Source: Gammaproteobacteria bacterium
GTDB lineage: Bacteria > Pseudomonadota > Gammaproteobacteria > Enterobacterales > Alteromonadaceae
NCBI GenBank assembly: GCA_018826295.1
Contig: JAHJZX010000037.1
Span: forward strand, 160,575-224,574
Direction: 5' to 3'
DNA length: 64,000 nucleotides
The notes beneath the pieces were generated by a model. The model saw only the letters and a list, made by a program, of their open reading frames with translations, had not been told where the DNA came from and did no database searches. Position numbers and translations under genes: made by a program. Position 1 is the stretch's first letter; each line of letters begins with the position of its first letter. Positions 7,651 through 19,830 of the stretch are shown one piece after another.

Positions 7651-10600
7651 TGACCGCTGCGGTATTGCTGAGCGGCGCTGATTCTGCCGCAGGCTTTACA
7701 GCAAAAAAGCGCATGATCACCAGATAAAACACCGGCACTAAAAACACCGCTAATATCGTGGCCGAAATCATGCCGCCCAGTACACCGGTGCCTATAGCAT
7801 TGCGACTGGCCGAACCGGCACCACTGCTGATAACCAAAGGCAGTACGCCTAAAGAAAACGCCATCGAGGTCATAATAATCGGCCGCAGACGCAACCTTAC
7901 CGCTTCCAGTATCGCCGCCGTCAGCTCTTTACCTTGCTGCTGCAACTCACGGGCAAATTCGACAATTAAGATGGCGTTTTTCGACGCTAAACCCATGGTG
8001 GTTAACAAACCCACCTGGAAGTACACATCGTTGCCCAGGCCGCGCATATAGGCGGCTATCAGCGCACCGATAATGCCCAGCGGCACCACTAAAATTACCG
8101 CAAAGGGTACGCTCCAGCTTTCATACAGCGCCGCCAGACATAAAAACACCACTAAAATGGACAAAGCATACAGCGCCGGCGCTTGCGAGCCGGACAGTTT
8201 TTCCTGATACGAAGTTGCCGTCCACTCAAAACCTATACCGGCCGGCAACTGGCTAATCAGCTGCTCCATAGTTGCCATGGCATCACCCGAGCTGGTGCCC
8301 GGCGCAGGCTCGCCCTGAATTTCCATCGCCGATACACCGTTGTAGCGCTCCAGCCGCTGCGGCCCATACACCCAATCGCTGCTGGCAAACGACGCAAAAC
8401 TTACCATCTCGCCACTGCTGTTACGCACATACCAGCGGTTGATGTCTTCCGGCGTCATACGAAACTCGGGTTCAGCCTGCACATAAACTTTTTTCACCCG
8501 GCCACGGTCAACAAAATCATTAACATAGGTAGAGCCCCAGCCAATCGACAAGGTTTGGTTAATGTTGCTAAGCGACACCCCCAGCGCCTGTGCTTTGAGC
8601 TGATCGACGGAAATTTTCAATTGCGGCGCATCTTCCATGCCGTTTGGACGCACGCCAACCAGATTACCCTGCTGTGCTGCCATACCCAATAACTGGTTGC
8701 GCGCATTTAGCAGGGCTTCATGACCAAGGCCTGCCCGGTCTTGCAGAAACAGCGAGAAGCCGGTGGCGCGGCCAAGCTCAGCAATGGGCGGCAGGTTAAA
8801 GGCAAAGATCTGTGCTTCTTTAACCGTGCCAAAAAAGCCCCAGGCACGGCCAATAACTGCTTGTACGCTGTCAGCCGGGCCACGCTCGCTCCAGTCTTTT
8901 AACCGTACAAAAGCCAGGCCCATATTCTGGCCGCGGCCGGCAAAGCTAAAGCCCGACACAGTAAACACCGATTGTACCGCCGGCTCGGCCACATAATGAG
9001 CAGCGACTTTGTCCAGCACCGCTTCAGTACGTTGCTGGCTGGCACCGGTAGGCAGCTGCACCATAGATAAAAATACGCCCTGATCTTCTTCCGGTAAGAA
9101 TGACGTTGGCAAACGCATAAACATCACAGCCATCACCAGCACTATAGCGCCATACACCAGCATCGAGCGCTTAGGCCGCGCCAGCATGCCGGCCACTCCG
9201 CGCTGGTAATTGCGGTTGGTGCTGTCAAAGCCGCGGTTAAACCAGCCAAAAAAGCCGCCTTTCGCATGGTGGTCACCGTTAATGGGTTTAAGCATAGTGG
9301 CGCACAGTGCCGGGGTAAAAATAAGCGCTACCAGTACCGACAACGCCATGGCGGTAACAATAGTGATGGAAAACTGCTGGTAAATAGCGCCGGTAGCCCC
9401 GCCAAAAAATGCCATCGGTACAAAGACGGCAGATAACACTAAACCTATACCAACCAAAGCGCCGGTGATCTGGCCCATAGATTTACGGGTCGCCTCTACC
9501 GGGCTTAAGCCTTCTTCGCTCATCACCCGTTCCACGTTTTCTACCACGACGATGGCGTCATCTACCAGCAGGCCGATGGCCAGCACCATACCAAACATGG
9601 TGAGAGTATTAATGGTAAAACCAAAGGCCGACATAATGCCAAAGGTTCCCAGCAGCACCACCGGCACCGCCAGCGTAGGAATAAGCGTAGCGCGGAAGTT
9701 CTGTAAAAACAGATACATCACCAGAAACACCAGAATAATGGCTTCGATCAGGGTCTGAACTACCGAGCTTATCGACACTTCAACAAAAGGTGTGGTGTCG
9801 TAGGGAATAACGGCGGTTAAGCCAGCCGGAAAATACGGCTCCAGCTCGGCCAGCTTGGCGCGCACTGCAGCAGCGGTATCCAGCGCATTGGCGCCGGTGG
9901 CCAGCTCGATGGCCAAACCGGTGGCGTTCATGCCGTTGTAACGGGCAATTACCGAGTAGTCTTCGCCGCCCAGTTCAATACGCGCCACATCGCGCAATTT
10001 TACCATAGCGCCGTCGGCATTTACTTTTAGCAGGATCTGGCCAAACTCTTCGGCCGACGTCAGCCGGGTTTGCGCCAGTATCGCCGCATTAAATTGTTGA
10101 CCGGGTAGCGCCGGTGCACCGCCCAGTTGCCCGGCCGTAACCTGATTATTTTGCACCTGAATGGCTGAGGTAACATCGGCCGGGGTTAATTGATACTGGT
10201 TCAGTTTATCGGCATCCAGCCATACCCGCATCGCATACTGGCTGCCAAATACCTGCACATTACCGACACCGGTAGTGCGGCTGAGCGGATCTTTAACATT
10301 GGCGACGACAAAGTCGGCAATGTCATCACGTGCCAGGCTACCGTCTTCAGAAATAAAGCCGACCACCATCAAAAAGCCGCCGCTGGATTTCGCCACCCGC
10401 ACCCCGTTTTGCTGCACTTCCTGCGGCAATAAAGGTAGCGCCTGTTGCAGTTTATTTTGCACCTGCACCTGAGCAATATCAGCATCGGTGCCGGTTTCAA
10501 AGGTCAGCGTTAAACTGACATTACCAGACGAGTCAGAATTAGCCGACATGTACATCAGGTTGTCCAGGCCGTTCATCGCCTGCTCTATCACCTGGGTTAC

Positions 10601-10780
10601 TGCGTCTTCCGCCGTTTGTGCCGACGCACCACGGTAGCTGGCACTGATACTGATAGCCGGTGGCGCAATACGCGGGTATTGCTCTATCGGCAGCTGTTTG
10701 ATCGACAATAAGCCGGCCAGCATAATCACTATGGCGATTACCCAGGCAAATATCGGCCGGTTAATAAAGAAATTAGCCAT
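7646..10780 (-). CDS. acrB: RND multidrug efflux permease, AcrB/MexB type (HAE1)
   Basis: Inner-membrane, proton-driven trimeric pump that captures drugs, bile-type compounds and solvents from the periplasm and membrane. The 1044-residue length is typical. It starts [20 protein letters not shown], as HAE1 pumps do. The proton-relay aspartates are in TM4 ([20 protein letters not shown], near residue 405) and the relay lysine is in TM10 ([16 protein letters not shown], near residue 935). Both large periplasmic porter loops are present. It follows acrA by 10 bases. No TolC-type outer-membrane gene lies nearby, so one encoded elsewhere must complete the pump. Confidence 0.96.
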   Translation of the reverse strand: MANFFINRPIFAWVIAIVIMLAGLLSIKQLPIEQYPRIAPPAISISASYRGASAQTAEDAVTQVIEQAMNGLDNLMYMSANSDSSGNVSLTLTFETGTDADIAQVQVQNKLQQALPLLPQEVQQNGVRVAKSSGGFLMVVGFISEDGSLARDDIADFVVANVKDPLSRTTGVGNVQVFGSQYAMRVWLDADKLNQYQLTPADVTSAIQVQNNQVTAGQLGGAPALPGQQFNAAILAQTRLTSAEEFGQILLKVNADGAMVKLRDVARIELGGEDYSVIARYNGMNATGLAIELATGANALDTAAAVRAKLAELEPYFPAGLTAVIPYDTTPFVEVSISSVVQTLIEAIILVFLVMYLFLQNFRATLIPTLAVPVVLLGTFGIMSAFGFTINTLTMFGMVLAIGLLVDDAIVVVENVERVMSEEGLSPVEATRKSMGQITGALVGIGLVLSAVFVPMAFFGGATGAIYQQFSITIVTAMALSVLVALIFTPALCATMLKPINGDHHAKGGFFGWFNRGFDSTNRNYQRGVAGMLARPKRSMLVYGAIVLVMAVMFMRLPTSFLPEEDQGVFLSMVQLPTGASQQRTEAVLDKVAAHYVAEPAVQSVFTVSGFSFAGRGQNMGLAFVRLKDWSERGPADSVQAVIGRAWGFFGTVKEAQIFAFNLPPIAELGRATGFSLFLQDRAGLGHEALLNARNQLLGMAAQQGNLVGVRPNGMEDAPQLKISVDQLKAQALGVSLSNINQTLSIGWGSTYVNDFVDRGRVKKVYVQAEPEFRMTPEDINRWYVRNSSGEMVSFASFASSDWVYGPQRLERYNGVSAMEIQGEPAPGTSSGDAMATMEQLISQLPAGIGFEWTATSYQEKLSGSQAPALYALSILVVFLCLAALYESWSVPFAVILVVPLGIIGALIAAYMRGLGNDVYFQVGLLTTMGLASKNAILIVEFARELQQQGKELTAAILEAVRLRLRPIIMTSMAFSLGVLPLVISSGAGSASRNAIGTGVLGGMISATILAVFLVPVFYLVIMRFFAVKPAAESAPLSNTAAVK

Positions 10781-10790
10781 CTGCGACTCC

Positions 10791-11936
10791 TTATTGTGCC
10801 GCAGTCTGGCCGTCGGCCACGGCCTGCGCCTTAACTACGCGCACCGCAGCGCCGGGGCGCACTTTTTGCAATCCCGCTACTATGACCTGCTCACCGGCTT
10901 GCAACCCAGACAACACCTGCCAGCTTTGCGCTACGGTGCGGCCGATCTGAATAACTCTGGCCTCTACCTTGTTATCGGCGTTAACTACCAGCACCGACGC
11001 CTGGCCTTTAGGTGTGCGGCTTACTGCCGCTTGCGGTACTAATAAGGCGTTATCATCGCTGCCATGGTGCAAGCGTGCCCGCACAAACATACCGGGTAAT
11101 AAATCGCCCTGCTTATTTGGAAACACCGCCCTCAGCGTTACCATGCCAGTGCCGGGGTCAACATGAGCTTCAGAAAATTGCAGGCTGCCTTGCTGTGCAT
11201 ACTCAGTGCCATCGTCCAGCAGTAAATCGACACTGATCTGGCCGCTGCTATCGCCACGCATTTGCTTTTTTAACTTTAACAGCTCAGCACTGGACTGGGT
11301 TAGATCCAGATAAATCGGGTCCAGTTGACGCACCGTCGCCATGATCTGGCTTTGGTTAGCCGTTAATAGCGCGCCTTCTGTCACCAACGAGCGGCCAATC
11401 TGGCCACTGATTGGCGCGTTAATCTCAGTGTAATCCAGGTTGATTTGGGCACTTTGCACTGCGGCAGCACTACTGGCCACCGCGGCTTCGGCCTGCATCA
11501 GGTTGGCCTGGGCATCGTCATAATCCTGCTGGCTTACCGCCTTACTGCCTAACAAACCTTTAAAGCGGTCTGCTTTAAGCCTGGCGTTATGCGCCACGGC
11601 TTTGCTGCTGGCCAGGTTGGCTTTGGCATTGGCCAGCGCCGCCTGGTACGGCGCCGCATCTATTTTGTATAACACCTGGCCGGCTGTGACTAACTGGCCT
11701 TCGGTAAACAAACGCTGCTGTAAAATACCGTTAACCTGTGGCCGGATCTCCGCCTGGCGATAATCGGTGGTGCGGCCGGGCAATTCGGTGGTTAGCGCCA
11801 GCGAGGTGCTGCTAAGTGTTACCACTGCCACTTCAGGCGCTGGCATGCTTTGCTGGGCTGCCGGCTCTGGCCCGGAACAACCGGCCAGCAGCAGGGCCAC
11901 TGTCGTGGTTAATAGCCACTTTACTTCTGAACGCAT
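10791..11936 (-). CDS. acrA: RND efflux periplasmic adaptor lipoprotein, AcrA/MexA type
   Basis: Membrane-fusion protein linking AcrB to the outer-membrane channel. The lipobox LLLAGCSG (Cys near residue 20) makes it a lipoprotein. Next come a lipoyl half-motif ([19 protein letters not shown]), an alpha-helical hairpin (residues about 95-165, Ala/Gln-rich), the second lipoyl half ([20 protein letters not shown]) and the beta-barrel and membrane-proximal domains. The 381-residue length is normal. An AAGGAG ribosome-binding site lies 5 bases before the ATG. Transcription should begin at the promoter at 11998-12026, which carries an AcrR-like operator. Confidence 0.95.
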   Translation of the reverse strand: MRSEVKWLLTTTVALLLAGCSGPEPAAQQSMPAPEVAVVTLSSTSLALTTELPGRTTDYRQAEIRPQVNGILQQRLFTEGQLVTAGQVLYKIDAAPYQAALANAKANLASSKAVAHNARLKADRFKGLLGSKAVSQQDYDDAQANLMQAEAAVASSAAAVQSAQINLDYTEINAPISGQIGRSLVTEGALLTANQSQIMATVRQLDPIYLDLTQSSAELLKLKKQMRGDSSGQISVDLLLDDGTEYAQQGSLQFSEAHVDPGTGMVTLRAVFPNKQGDLLPGMFVRARLHHGSDDNALLVPQAAVSRTPKGQASVLVVNADNKVEARVIQIGRTVAQSWQVLSGLQAGEQVIVAGLQKVRPGAAVRVVKAQAVADGQTAAQ

Positions 11937-11997
11937 AAAAACTCCTTCGGATCACTGCCGACAACCGGCTTACAGCGGCGGCAGAATAAGATGCGGC

Positions 11998-12026
11998 AAT
12001 ATACATACAAGGCTGTATGTTATCAA
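11998..12026 (-). promoter_or_regulatory. acrAB promoter with embedded AcrR-type operator
   Basis: On the minus strand a -35 box TTGATA (12021-12026) and a -10 box TATATT (11998-12003) are separated by exactly 17 bases. The spacer is occupied by an 18-bp palindrome, ACATACA-N4-TGTATGT (12003-12020). E. coli AcrR and Pseudomonas TtgR recognise operators of the same ACATACA/TGTATGT type, so this is the expected binding site of the TetR protein at 6946. A bound repressor here would block RNA polymerase directly. The transcription start would be near 11990. Confidence 0.8.
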
Positions 12027-12134
12027 GCCCAGCCACAAAGCCACGCGACCAATAGCCAGAAAGCTCAGTTAAACACCGCTACAGTATAGGTAAGGCTGGC
12101 CATCACTGCGTCGCTTCGACTGGTACAACACTTA

Positions 12135-14464
<2,330 letters not shown>

Positions 14465-14485
14465 CGCCCGGTGTTAAAACCTAAA

Positions 14486-14512
14486 AAAAAGCCCCGTTTT
14501 ACGGGGCTTTAT
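14486..14512. terminator. Bidirectional terminator between katG and the DUF4124 gene
   Basis: A perfect 10-bp stem (AAAGCCCCGT/ACGGGGCTTT) with a 3-base loop is flanked by an A-run on the left and TTTATATT on the right. It serves katG on the plus strand and the converging gene at 14531 on the minus strand. Confidence 0.85.
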
Positions 14513-14530
14513 ATTATGCGCAGTACCGCA

Positions 14531-15088
14531 TTAGCCGGAACAGGCTTCAAAGTCAGCAAAGTTTTTTGCCCGCTGAATACACACCGCCTCTGCCCGGCCA
14601 GCTTCAGTCGTGCTGTTTTGCCGGCAGCTCTGCACAAAACCGGCTTTAAAATTGGCGCTGGCCGCCAGCTGACGAAACTCCGGTTTGCTGTTTTGGCTTA
14701 GCAGAATACGGCGGGCATTTTCAGCGGCCGCGCTGCAGTTTGCCATTGGCGCCGGTACGCTAATGGGTTCAAAGACTGGCTCGGCAGGCTCAGTCGTGTC
14801 GGCAACAGCGTCGGCCTGGGCATTAGCGTTGGCATTAGCGTTGGCATCAACAGCCACCTGCCCGTTAGTTGCTGTGCTATCGGCGGTGTCCGCTGTTGTG
14901 GTCCCGGCGGCCTCTACCGGTTGTCCGGTGTCGATATTTACTGGCTCAGAATCCAGCGTTTGCGGCCGGTCGGAATAATGCACATTGCCTTTTTCATCCA
15001 CCCATTTATATACCTGGGCCATGGCAGGCAGGTGCCACATCAGGCTACATAAGATGCTGGCTAACACTAAAGTTTTCATCGGTTTCAT
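14531..15088 (-). CDS. Secreted DUF4124-domain protein
   Basis: Exported protein of unknown function. A signal peptide (residues about 1-24, ending PAMAQ) leads into the short DUF4124 motif VYKWVDEKGNVHYSDRP (about 26-42), common in Gammaproteobacteria and often found at the N-terminus of envelope proteins. A low-complexity Ala/Thr/Asp/Asn segment follows; its ANANANANAQA stretch is encoded by tandem copies of a 12-base unit near 14822-14850, a likely site of length variation. The C-terminal half (about 110-185) has four Cys (CSAAAENARR, FVQSCRQN, VCIQRAKN, FEACSG), probably two disulfides. Confidence 0.8.
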   Translation of the reverse strand: MKPMKTLVLASILCSLMWHLPAMAQVYKWVDEKGNVHYSDRPQTLDSEPVNIDTGQPVEAAGTTTADTADSTATNGQVAVDANANANANAQADAVADTTEPAEPVFEPISVPAPMANCSAAAENARRILLSQNSKPEFRQLAASANFKAGFVQSCRQNSTTEAGRAEAVCIQRAKNFADFEACSG

Positions 15089-15207
15089 CTCAAGCTAAGG
15101 TACTTCACCCGCATTGCAGTATAGCAAGCTGTTTAGTTTTATCTGCAAACAGTCGTTTAGTAAAGCCTAGTTTTAACCTTTGCGACCAACGGCTTACTGA
15201 GTAAAAA

Positions 15208-15233
15208 CAAAAAACCGCCGTAACAGGCGGTTT
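15208..15233 (-). terminator. Rho-independent terminator after the PEP-CTERM gene
   Basis: On the minus strand an 8-bp stem (AAACCGCC/GGCGGTTT) with a 6-base loop is followed by TTTGTTTTT. It lies 28 bases beyond the stop codon of the gene at 15261. Confidence 0.8.
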
Positions 15234-15260
15234 AGTTGCACAACGTAGCTGACAAGATGC

Positions 15261-15884
15261 TTATTTGGGCTGGCGTAAACGGCGGCCCGCTAACAAACCA
15301 ATCAGGCCAAGGCCAAACGCCGCCAGCGTAGCCGGCTCGGGTACCTGGCTGATTACCGGTACTGCCGACACCTGCACTGCATCAATAAAATTACCGTAGG
15401 TACCCGGGTTTTTCGACGTAAAACGTAAAGTGGTGCTGTTGCCGGTAGCAATAAAGCTATTGCTGAACTGTGTCCAGCCTGCGCTGCTATGGTCGTTAAG
15501 TAGCCAATCTATGTCGGCCACCGACACCTGAAATTGCTCGTTATTGCCAGTGCGGGCACGGTAATAAAAATCCAGCTGATAGTGCTGGCCAATTTCGGTA
15601 GCAAAGCTTTGAAAAATAGACCAGTCACCGCTATTGCCACCATCGGCATTCAGCTCAATAAAATGGTTGCCGCTTACAGCTTCAACGCCTTGTAAAGCAT
15701 GCCATATTTCAATATTGCTGCCTTGCCAACCGTCAAACTGGCTGCTGCTTAACCAGGTCCAGCTGTTTTTATTTAGTGTGTGTGATTCAAAGTCACCGTT
15801 GACAATCAGCCCGGCGTGGCTGGCAAAACTGGCAACTAACAAAGTGCAAGCGCAAACGGCGCTACGAAGAGACATTACCGACAT
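15261..15884 (-). CDS. PEP-CTERM sorted secreted protein (DUF642-like)
   Basis: Secreted protein carrying a PEP-CTERM tail: VPEPATLAAFGLGLIGLLAG, then RRLRQPK at the C-terminus (residues about 180-207). This tripartite signal (PEP, hydrophobic helix, basic cluster) is recognised and cut by exosortase EpsH/XrtA in exopolysaccharide-producing bacteria. An N-terminal signal peptide ends near SHAG. The body (about 25-175) begins LIVNGDFESHTLNKNSWTW and resembles DUF642 or galactose-binding beta-sandwich proteins, a carbohydrate-binding-like fold. A GAGGGA ribosome-binding site supports this start. No exosortase gene is visible in the window. The ligand is unknown. Confidence 0.82.
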   Translation of the reverse strand: MSVMSLRSAVCACTLLVASFASHAGLIVNGDFESHTLNKNSWTWLSSSQFDGWQGSNIEIWHALQGVEAVSGNHFIELNADGGNSGDWSIFQSFATEIGQHYQLDFYYRARTGNNEQFQVSVADIDWLLNDHSSAGWTQFSNSFIATGNSTTLRFTSKNPGTYGNFIDAVQVSAVPVISQVPEPATLAAFGLGLIGLLAGRRLRQPK

Positions 15885-16067
15885 CTTGATCCCTCAAACA
15901 GTAAGTTGGTATAACCGGCACATCATACCAGTGCGATGGTTAAAACGGAACAAAAATTAAGCAGCGCGCTTAACTAGATTGCCGCTGCCCGGACACCAAA
16001 CGCAGGGTCTTGTTTTACCGTAACTTTATTAAAGCGGCTATATTCTATACTCTGGCGTTAACAACAG

Positions 16068-16089
16068 TGCGTAATAACACTATTACGCA
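16068..16089. promoter_or_regulatory. Perfect palindrome upstream of the pirin-osmC operon
   Basis: TGCGTAATA-N4-TATTACGCA forms a perfect 9-bp inverted repeat with a 4-base spacer. It lies 34 bases before the pirin ATG and 16 bases downstream of a TATACT -10-like box (16046-16051). It has the size and symmetry of an operator for a dimeric regulator, possibly TetR or LysR family. The regulator is not identified. Confidence 0.5.
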
Positions 16090-16123
16090 AACAACACTGT
16101 ATCAGCAGCACAGAGGCCACAGT

Positions 16124-17035
16124 ATGAGCACTGACACCCCCGGCACAGCCGCAGATTGCGATATGCAACCAGGTTGCGACGCCATAGACATAATTATTCA
16201 GCCACGCGATAAAGACTTAGGCGGCTTTTCGGTGCGCCGCACTCTGCCGACTAAAACACGTAAAATGGTTGGCCCCTGGATCTTCTTTGATCATATGGGC
16301 CCGGCAGAATTTCCACCCGGCAAGGGTATTAACGTGCGGCCGCATCCGCATATTAACCTGGCGACAGTAACGTATTTGTTTGCCGGGGAAATACTGCACC
16401 GCGATTCGTTAGGCAGCTATCAAACCATAGTGCCGGGCGATATTAACCTGATGGTGGCCGGTAACGGCATAGTGCATTCCGAGCGCGAACGGCCTGAAGT
16501 TACGGCTGTTCCACACCAGCTACACGGTTTGCAACTGTGGCTGGCGCTGCCAGAGCAGGATGAAGAAATTGCGCCGGCGTTTTACCATTATCCCGGCGCC
16601 AGCATACCGACGGCAGATGTTAACGGCGTCGCCGTGCGGGTTTTAATGGGCAGCGCCTATGGCCTGACCTCACCGGTTAAAACCTATGCCCAAACCCTGT
16701 ATGTCGAAGCCGAACTTAAAGCCGGCCAACGGCTCAGCCTGCCCAACTGCGCCGAGCGCGCCATTTACGTTGCCAAAGGTGAATTGCAGTTAAAAGATAC
16801 CACCGTGCCCGAACACGCCATGGTTATATTGCACGCTCGTGATGGCGTGGTTATAACAGCCAACGCCGACAGCCGTATCGCTTTAATTGGCGGCGAAACG
16901 ATGAGTAAACGCTATATCGAATGGAATTTTATTTCCAGCCGTAAAGAGCGCATCGAACAAGCCAAACAAGACTGGCAAGCCGGCCGTTTTGCCAAAGTGG
17001 TTGGCGATGAAGACGAGTTTATTCCGTACCCTTAA
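16124..17035 (+). CDS. Pirin family protein (bicupin)
   Basis: Pirins are two-cupin iron proteins; some act as quercetinases or redox-sensitive regulators. The N-terminal cupin metal ligands are recognisable in RPHPHINLATVTYLFAGEILHRD (quoted in part: RPHPHIN and LHRDSLG) and in IVHSERE, which carries His and Glu ligands. The C-terminal cupin is more diverged. The ATG at 16124, after a GAGG box, yields 303 residues, close to the usual 230-300. The longer in-frame start at 16010 would add 38 unrelated residues. It is followed after 43 bases by osmC on the same strand, a pairing often seen in oxidative-stress operons. Confidence 0.9.
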   Translation: MSTDTPGTAADCDMQPGCDAIDIIIQPRDKDLGGFSVRRTLPTKTRKMVGPWIFFDHMGPAEFPPGKGINVRPHPHINLATVTYLFAGEILHRDSLGSYQTIVPGDINLMVAGNGIVHSERERPEVTAVPHQLHGLQLWLALPEQDEEIAPAFYHYPGASIPTADVNGVAVRVLMGSAYGLTSPVKTYAQTLYVEAELKAGQRLSLPNCAERAIYVAKGELQLKDTTVPEHAMVILHARDGVVITANADSRIALIGGETMSKRYIEWNFISSRKERIEQAKQDWQAGRFAKVVGDEDEFIPYP

Positions 17036-17078
17036 CTGACAACTTTAACCCCGGCAACCCAACCCAGACAGGTGCAAC

Positions 17079-17477
17079 ATGAGTATAGAACTACGCAAAA
17101 GTGACAGCGGGCTTTATCGTCAAACCATCCGCATTCACCAACACACGGTATTTGCCGACGTAAGCAAAGACTTGGGTGGTGACGACAGCGCACCTGATCC
17201 ACACGACTACTACGACGCGGCCCTGGCGGCCTGCAAAGCCATCACGGTAATGATGTACGCCAAACGCAAGCAACTGCCGCTGGACTACATAGATATTGTA
17301 CTAACGCGCGACAACAGCCGCGAAGCCCAGGGCGTATATGTATTAAACGTACAGTTAAGGCTGCTCGGCAAGCTGAGCGACGAGCAAAAAGCCCAATTAG
17401 CCGCCATCGCAGACAAATGCCCCATCCATAAACTGATGACAGCCGTACAAACAGAGGTTAATACCCACTATAGCTAG
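17079..17477 (+). CDS. OsmC family peroxiredoxin-like protein
   Basis: OsmC/Ohr proteins reduce organic hydroperoxides with a pair of cysteines. Both are present here: LAACKAITVMMYAKRK (about residues 48-63) and ADKCPIHKLM (about 110-119). The 132-residue length is typical of the YhfA/OsmC branch rather than Ohr itself. It is the second gene of the pirin operon and ends before a strong bidirectional terminator. Confidence 0.9.
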   Translation: MSIELRKSDSGLYRQTIRIHQHTVFADVSKDLGGDDSAPDPHDYYDAALAACKAITVMMYAKRKQLPLDYIDIVLTRDNSREAQGVYVLNVQLRLLGKLSDEQKAQLAAIADKCPIHKLMTAVQTEVNTHYS

Positions 17478-17606
17478 CGGGCTTGTACAGAGGCACGGCG
17501 CAGTAACGCATGCCTTATACAGTTAGCAATAAAGCTAAAGGTGCTTTTACGGCTATTGTTATTGCCGGAGCAGAGCTAATTGGCCTGCTGCTGGCGCAGC
17601 CTGAGG

Positions 17607-17634
17607 TAAAACGGCGCCCGCAGGCGCCGTTTTA
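17607..17634. terminator. Bidirectional terminator between osmC and the S9 peptidase gene
   Basis: A perfect 12-bp stem (TAAAACGGCGCC/GGCGCCGTTTTA) with a 4-base loop and flanking A/T runs lies between converging genes. The 130 bases between the osmC stop and this hairpin hold nothing else recognisable. Confidence 0.88.
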
Positions 17635-17641
17635 TAGTGCC

Positions 17642-19666
17642 TTAACGGCCACCGGGTGCGGCAAATTTAGTCATCCAGTCTTTAACCTGGTTATACCAAT
17701 ATATCGAATTATTCGGTTTTAAGATCCAGTGATTTTCGTCCGGGAAATAAATCATCCGCGACTCGACACCACGCGTTTGCAGGGTGCGAAATAGCTCAAA
17801 GCCTTGCCCCACCGGCACCCGGTAATCCAGCTGGCCGTGGATCACCAGTGTAGGTGTGTTGAACTTGTCGGCATGATAGTGCGGCGAAATGCTTTTATAA
17901 ATGTCAGGATTTTGCCAATAGCCACCAAAGCGGGTGGAATGCACGGCAAAATCGGCCGCCATTTGCGAATACATGTTATACACCGCGGCATGGATCAGCA
18001 GCGCTTTAAACGGATGCTCTGTGCCCAACAGCACTGAAGTTAAATAGCCACCATAACTGGCACCGCCGGCAACCATCCGCTCGGTATCTATCCAGCTTTG
18101 CTGTTCAAACCATTTGGTGGCGGCCTGAATATCCGCTAGCGGCTTAGTGCGCCAGTCGGGATTGATTGCGTCGGCAAAGTCCTGGCCAAAACCGCTGGAG
18201 CCGTGGAAATTCGGCCAGGCGGTAACATAACCCCAGGAGGCGAAGGTTTGTGCATTCCAGCGGTAACTGAAGCTGTCGCCAATGGCGTTGTGCGGGCCAC
18301 CGTGAATTAGCAAAAACAACGGGTATTTTTTGCTCTTATCAAAGCCTGGCGGATAATGCAGCCACATCTGAATGTCGGCACCATCAGCACCTTTATAGGT
18401 TACCGACTCATAACTGCCCAGCCCGGCTTTGGCTAACACTTCGTCGTTGAAACTATCGAGCCGGCGGGTTTTGCCGTTTTTACTATCCACCAGCACTAAG
18501 CGTGCCGGGTATAAAAAGCTGTCGTTAGTCGCCACCAGCTGATTTTTGCCCGCCAGCGCTGGCTGGCCAAAGCTGGTCGTTTGGGTAATAGCCCGCGGTT
18601 TGCCATTTTTTGCATCGATGTAATACAAGCGGCGCACTGCTGCATCATCGATACTGGCATAAAAGCCTTTGCCATCAGCGGCCCAAACAACACCACTTAC
18701 CGAGCGATCCCAGCCCGTGCTGAGCTCACGTTGCTTTTTCGTGCCGATATCATAAAGCTGCAAACGGGCGGTATCGGCATAAAAACCCGGTATACGCTGG
18801 CTGCTAAAAGCCAGGCTCTTACCGTCCGGGCTAAAGCCGGGGTTAAAATCGGCCGCCGGATTAGTAGCGGTGATATTGTCTGCGCTATCGCCGCCTATAC
18901 GGGCGAGGAAGATATCAATATTCGGATCAACCTGATTGTCACTGCCATTAGCAGTAAAGGCGACATACTGCTCTTTGGCATCAATATCGTAGTCATTGGC
19001 ACTCTGGCTTGAACGCGGTAACTGCTGCCCCAGCGGCTGGCTAACCGGCTGCACTTCGCCCCCCGCAGCAGCAATACGAAACAGATGCGCCTGACGGTTT
19101 TCGTCTATCCAGTGATCAAAGTGCGAATAAGGCAGTGCATTCCATTGTTTGGCCGACATTTTATTGTCTTTCTCGGCTTTAATATGCGCCGCCATCTCGT
19201 CCCAGCTTTTATCCGGCCAAACCCGGCTGATAAAGTACAAATGCTTACCTTGCCATTTCAGGCCGGACACGCCGGTCGGCACCTGAGTTAAGCGCTGCGC
19301 TTCACCCGGGGTTGCCAGCGGCAACAGGTAAATCTGACCGGCATCGTCTTTGTCACGCTGGCTAATAAAGGCCAGGGTGTTACCATCGGGCGAAAACACC
19401 GGCTCGCTGGCGCGCAGGCCTTCCGCCGTTAAAGCAGTTTGCTGCTTGCCATCAGCGCTAAACAGCCACAACCTAGTGTGGCCTTTATCGGCTTTTACAT
19501 CATATTTAGTTACCGGCGCCACTATATAGCGGCCATTGCTGGAGGCAACCGGGTTGCCAATACGCTCCAGCTGCCACAGCCGCTCTACGCTAAGGCTGGT
19601 ATCGTCCTGCGCCCAGGCCATCACAGGCAGCAGGCACAACACCAGCAAAAGGTGCAGTTTTTTCAT
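17642..19666 (-). CDS. Secreted S9-family prolyl oligopeptidase / dipeptidyl aminopeptidase
   Basis: Serine peptidase cleaving short peptides, probably in the periplasm. A signal peptide (MKKLHLLLVLCLLPVMAWAQ) supports the start at 19666; an 81-residue upstream extension in frame is rejected. A WD40-like beta-propeller (about residues 40-390; e.g. ASEPVFSPDGNTLAF and DFNPGFSPDGKSLAF) precedes the alpha/beta-hydrolase domain. The catalytic Ser537 lies in GGASYGGYL, Asp in HGQLDYRVPVG and His in FPDENHWI. The 674-residue length fits the S9C acylaminoacyl-peptidase-like group. Upstream, 19667-19830 shows no clear promoter. Confidence 0.94.
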   Translation of the reverse strand: MKKLHLLLVLCLLPVMAWAQDDTSLSVERLWQLERIGNPVASSNGRYIVAPVTKYDVKADKGHTRLWLFSADGKQQTALTAEGLRASEPVFSPDGNTLAFISQRDKDDAGQIYLLPLATPGEAQRLTQVPTGVSGLKWQGKHLYFISRVWPDKSWDEMAAHIKAEKDNKMSAKQWNALPYSHFDHWIDENRQAHLFRIAAAGGEVQPVSQPLGQQLPRSSQSANDYDIDAKEQYVAFTANGSDNQVDPNIDIFLARIGGDSADNITATNPAADFNPGFSPDGKSLAFSSQRIPGFYADTARLQLYDIGTKKQRELSTGWDRSVSGVVWAADGKGFYASIDDAAVRRLYYIDAKNGKPRAITQTTSFGQPALAGKNQLVATNDSFLYPARLVLVDSKNGKTRRLDSFNDEVLAKAGLGSYESVTYKGADGADIQMWLHYPPGFDKSKKYPLFLLIHGGPHNAIGDSFSYRWNAQTFASWGYVTAWPNFHGSSGFGQDFADAINPDWRTKPLADIQAATKWFEQQSWIDTERMVAGGASYGGYLTSVLLGTEHPFKALLIHAAVYNMYSQMAADFAVHSTRFGGYWQNPDIYKSISPHYHADKFNTPTLVIHGQLDYRVPVGQGFELFRTLQTRGVESRMIYFPDENHWILKPNNSIYWYNQVKDWMTKFAAPGGR

Positions 19667-19830
19667 CGGGATAACTCCGTTATTATGTTTAGGTACCGCA
19701 AAAATACTAGCACAGGCTAAACACAACGCTTTAGGTACGCGCCAGGCGGCAGGGAATTTGCTGTGAGTAAGAGACCTTGATGAAGGTTTATGCCGCACCT
19801 TATTCATATGTCGTAAAAACCTCCAGTCAA

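Noticed and set aside
14822..14850. Tandem 12-bp repeat as a possible CRISPR or VNTR locus
   Set aside because: It is a coding low-complexity stretch inside the DUF4124 gene with only about three units and no spacers.
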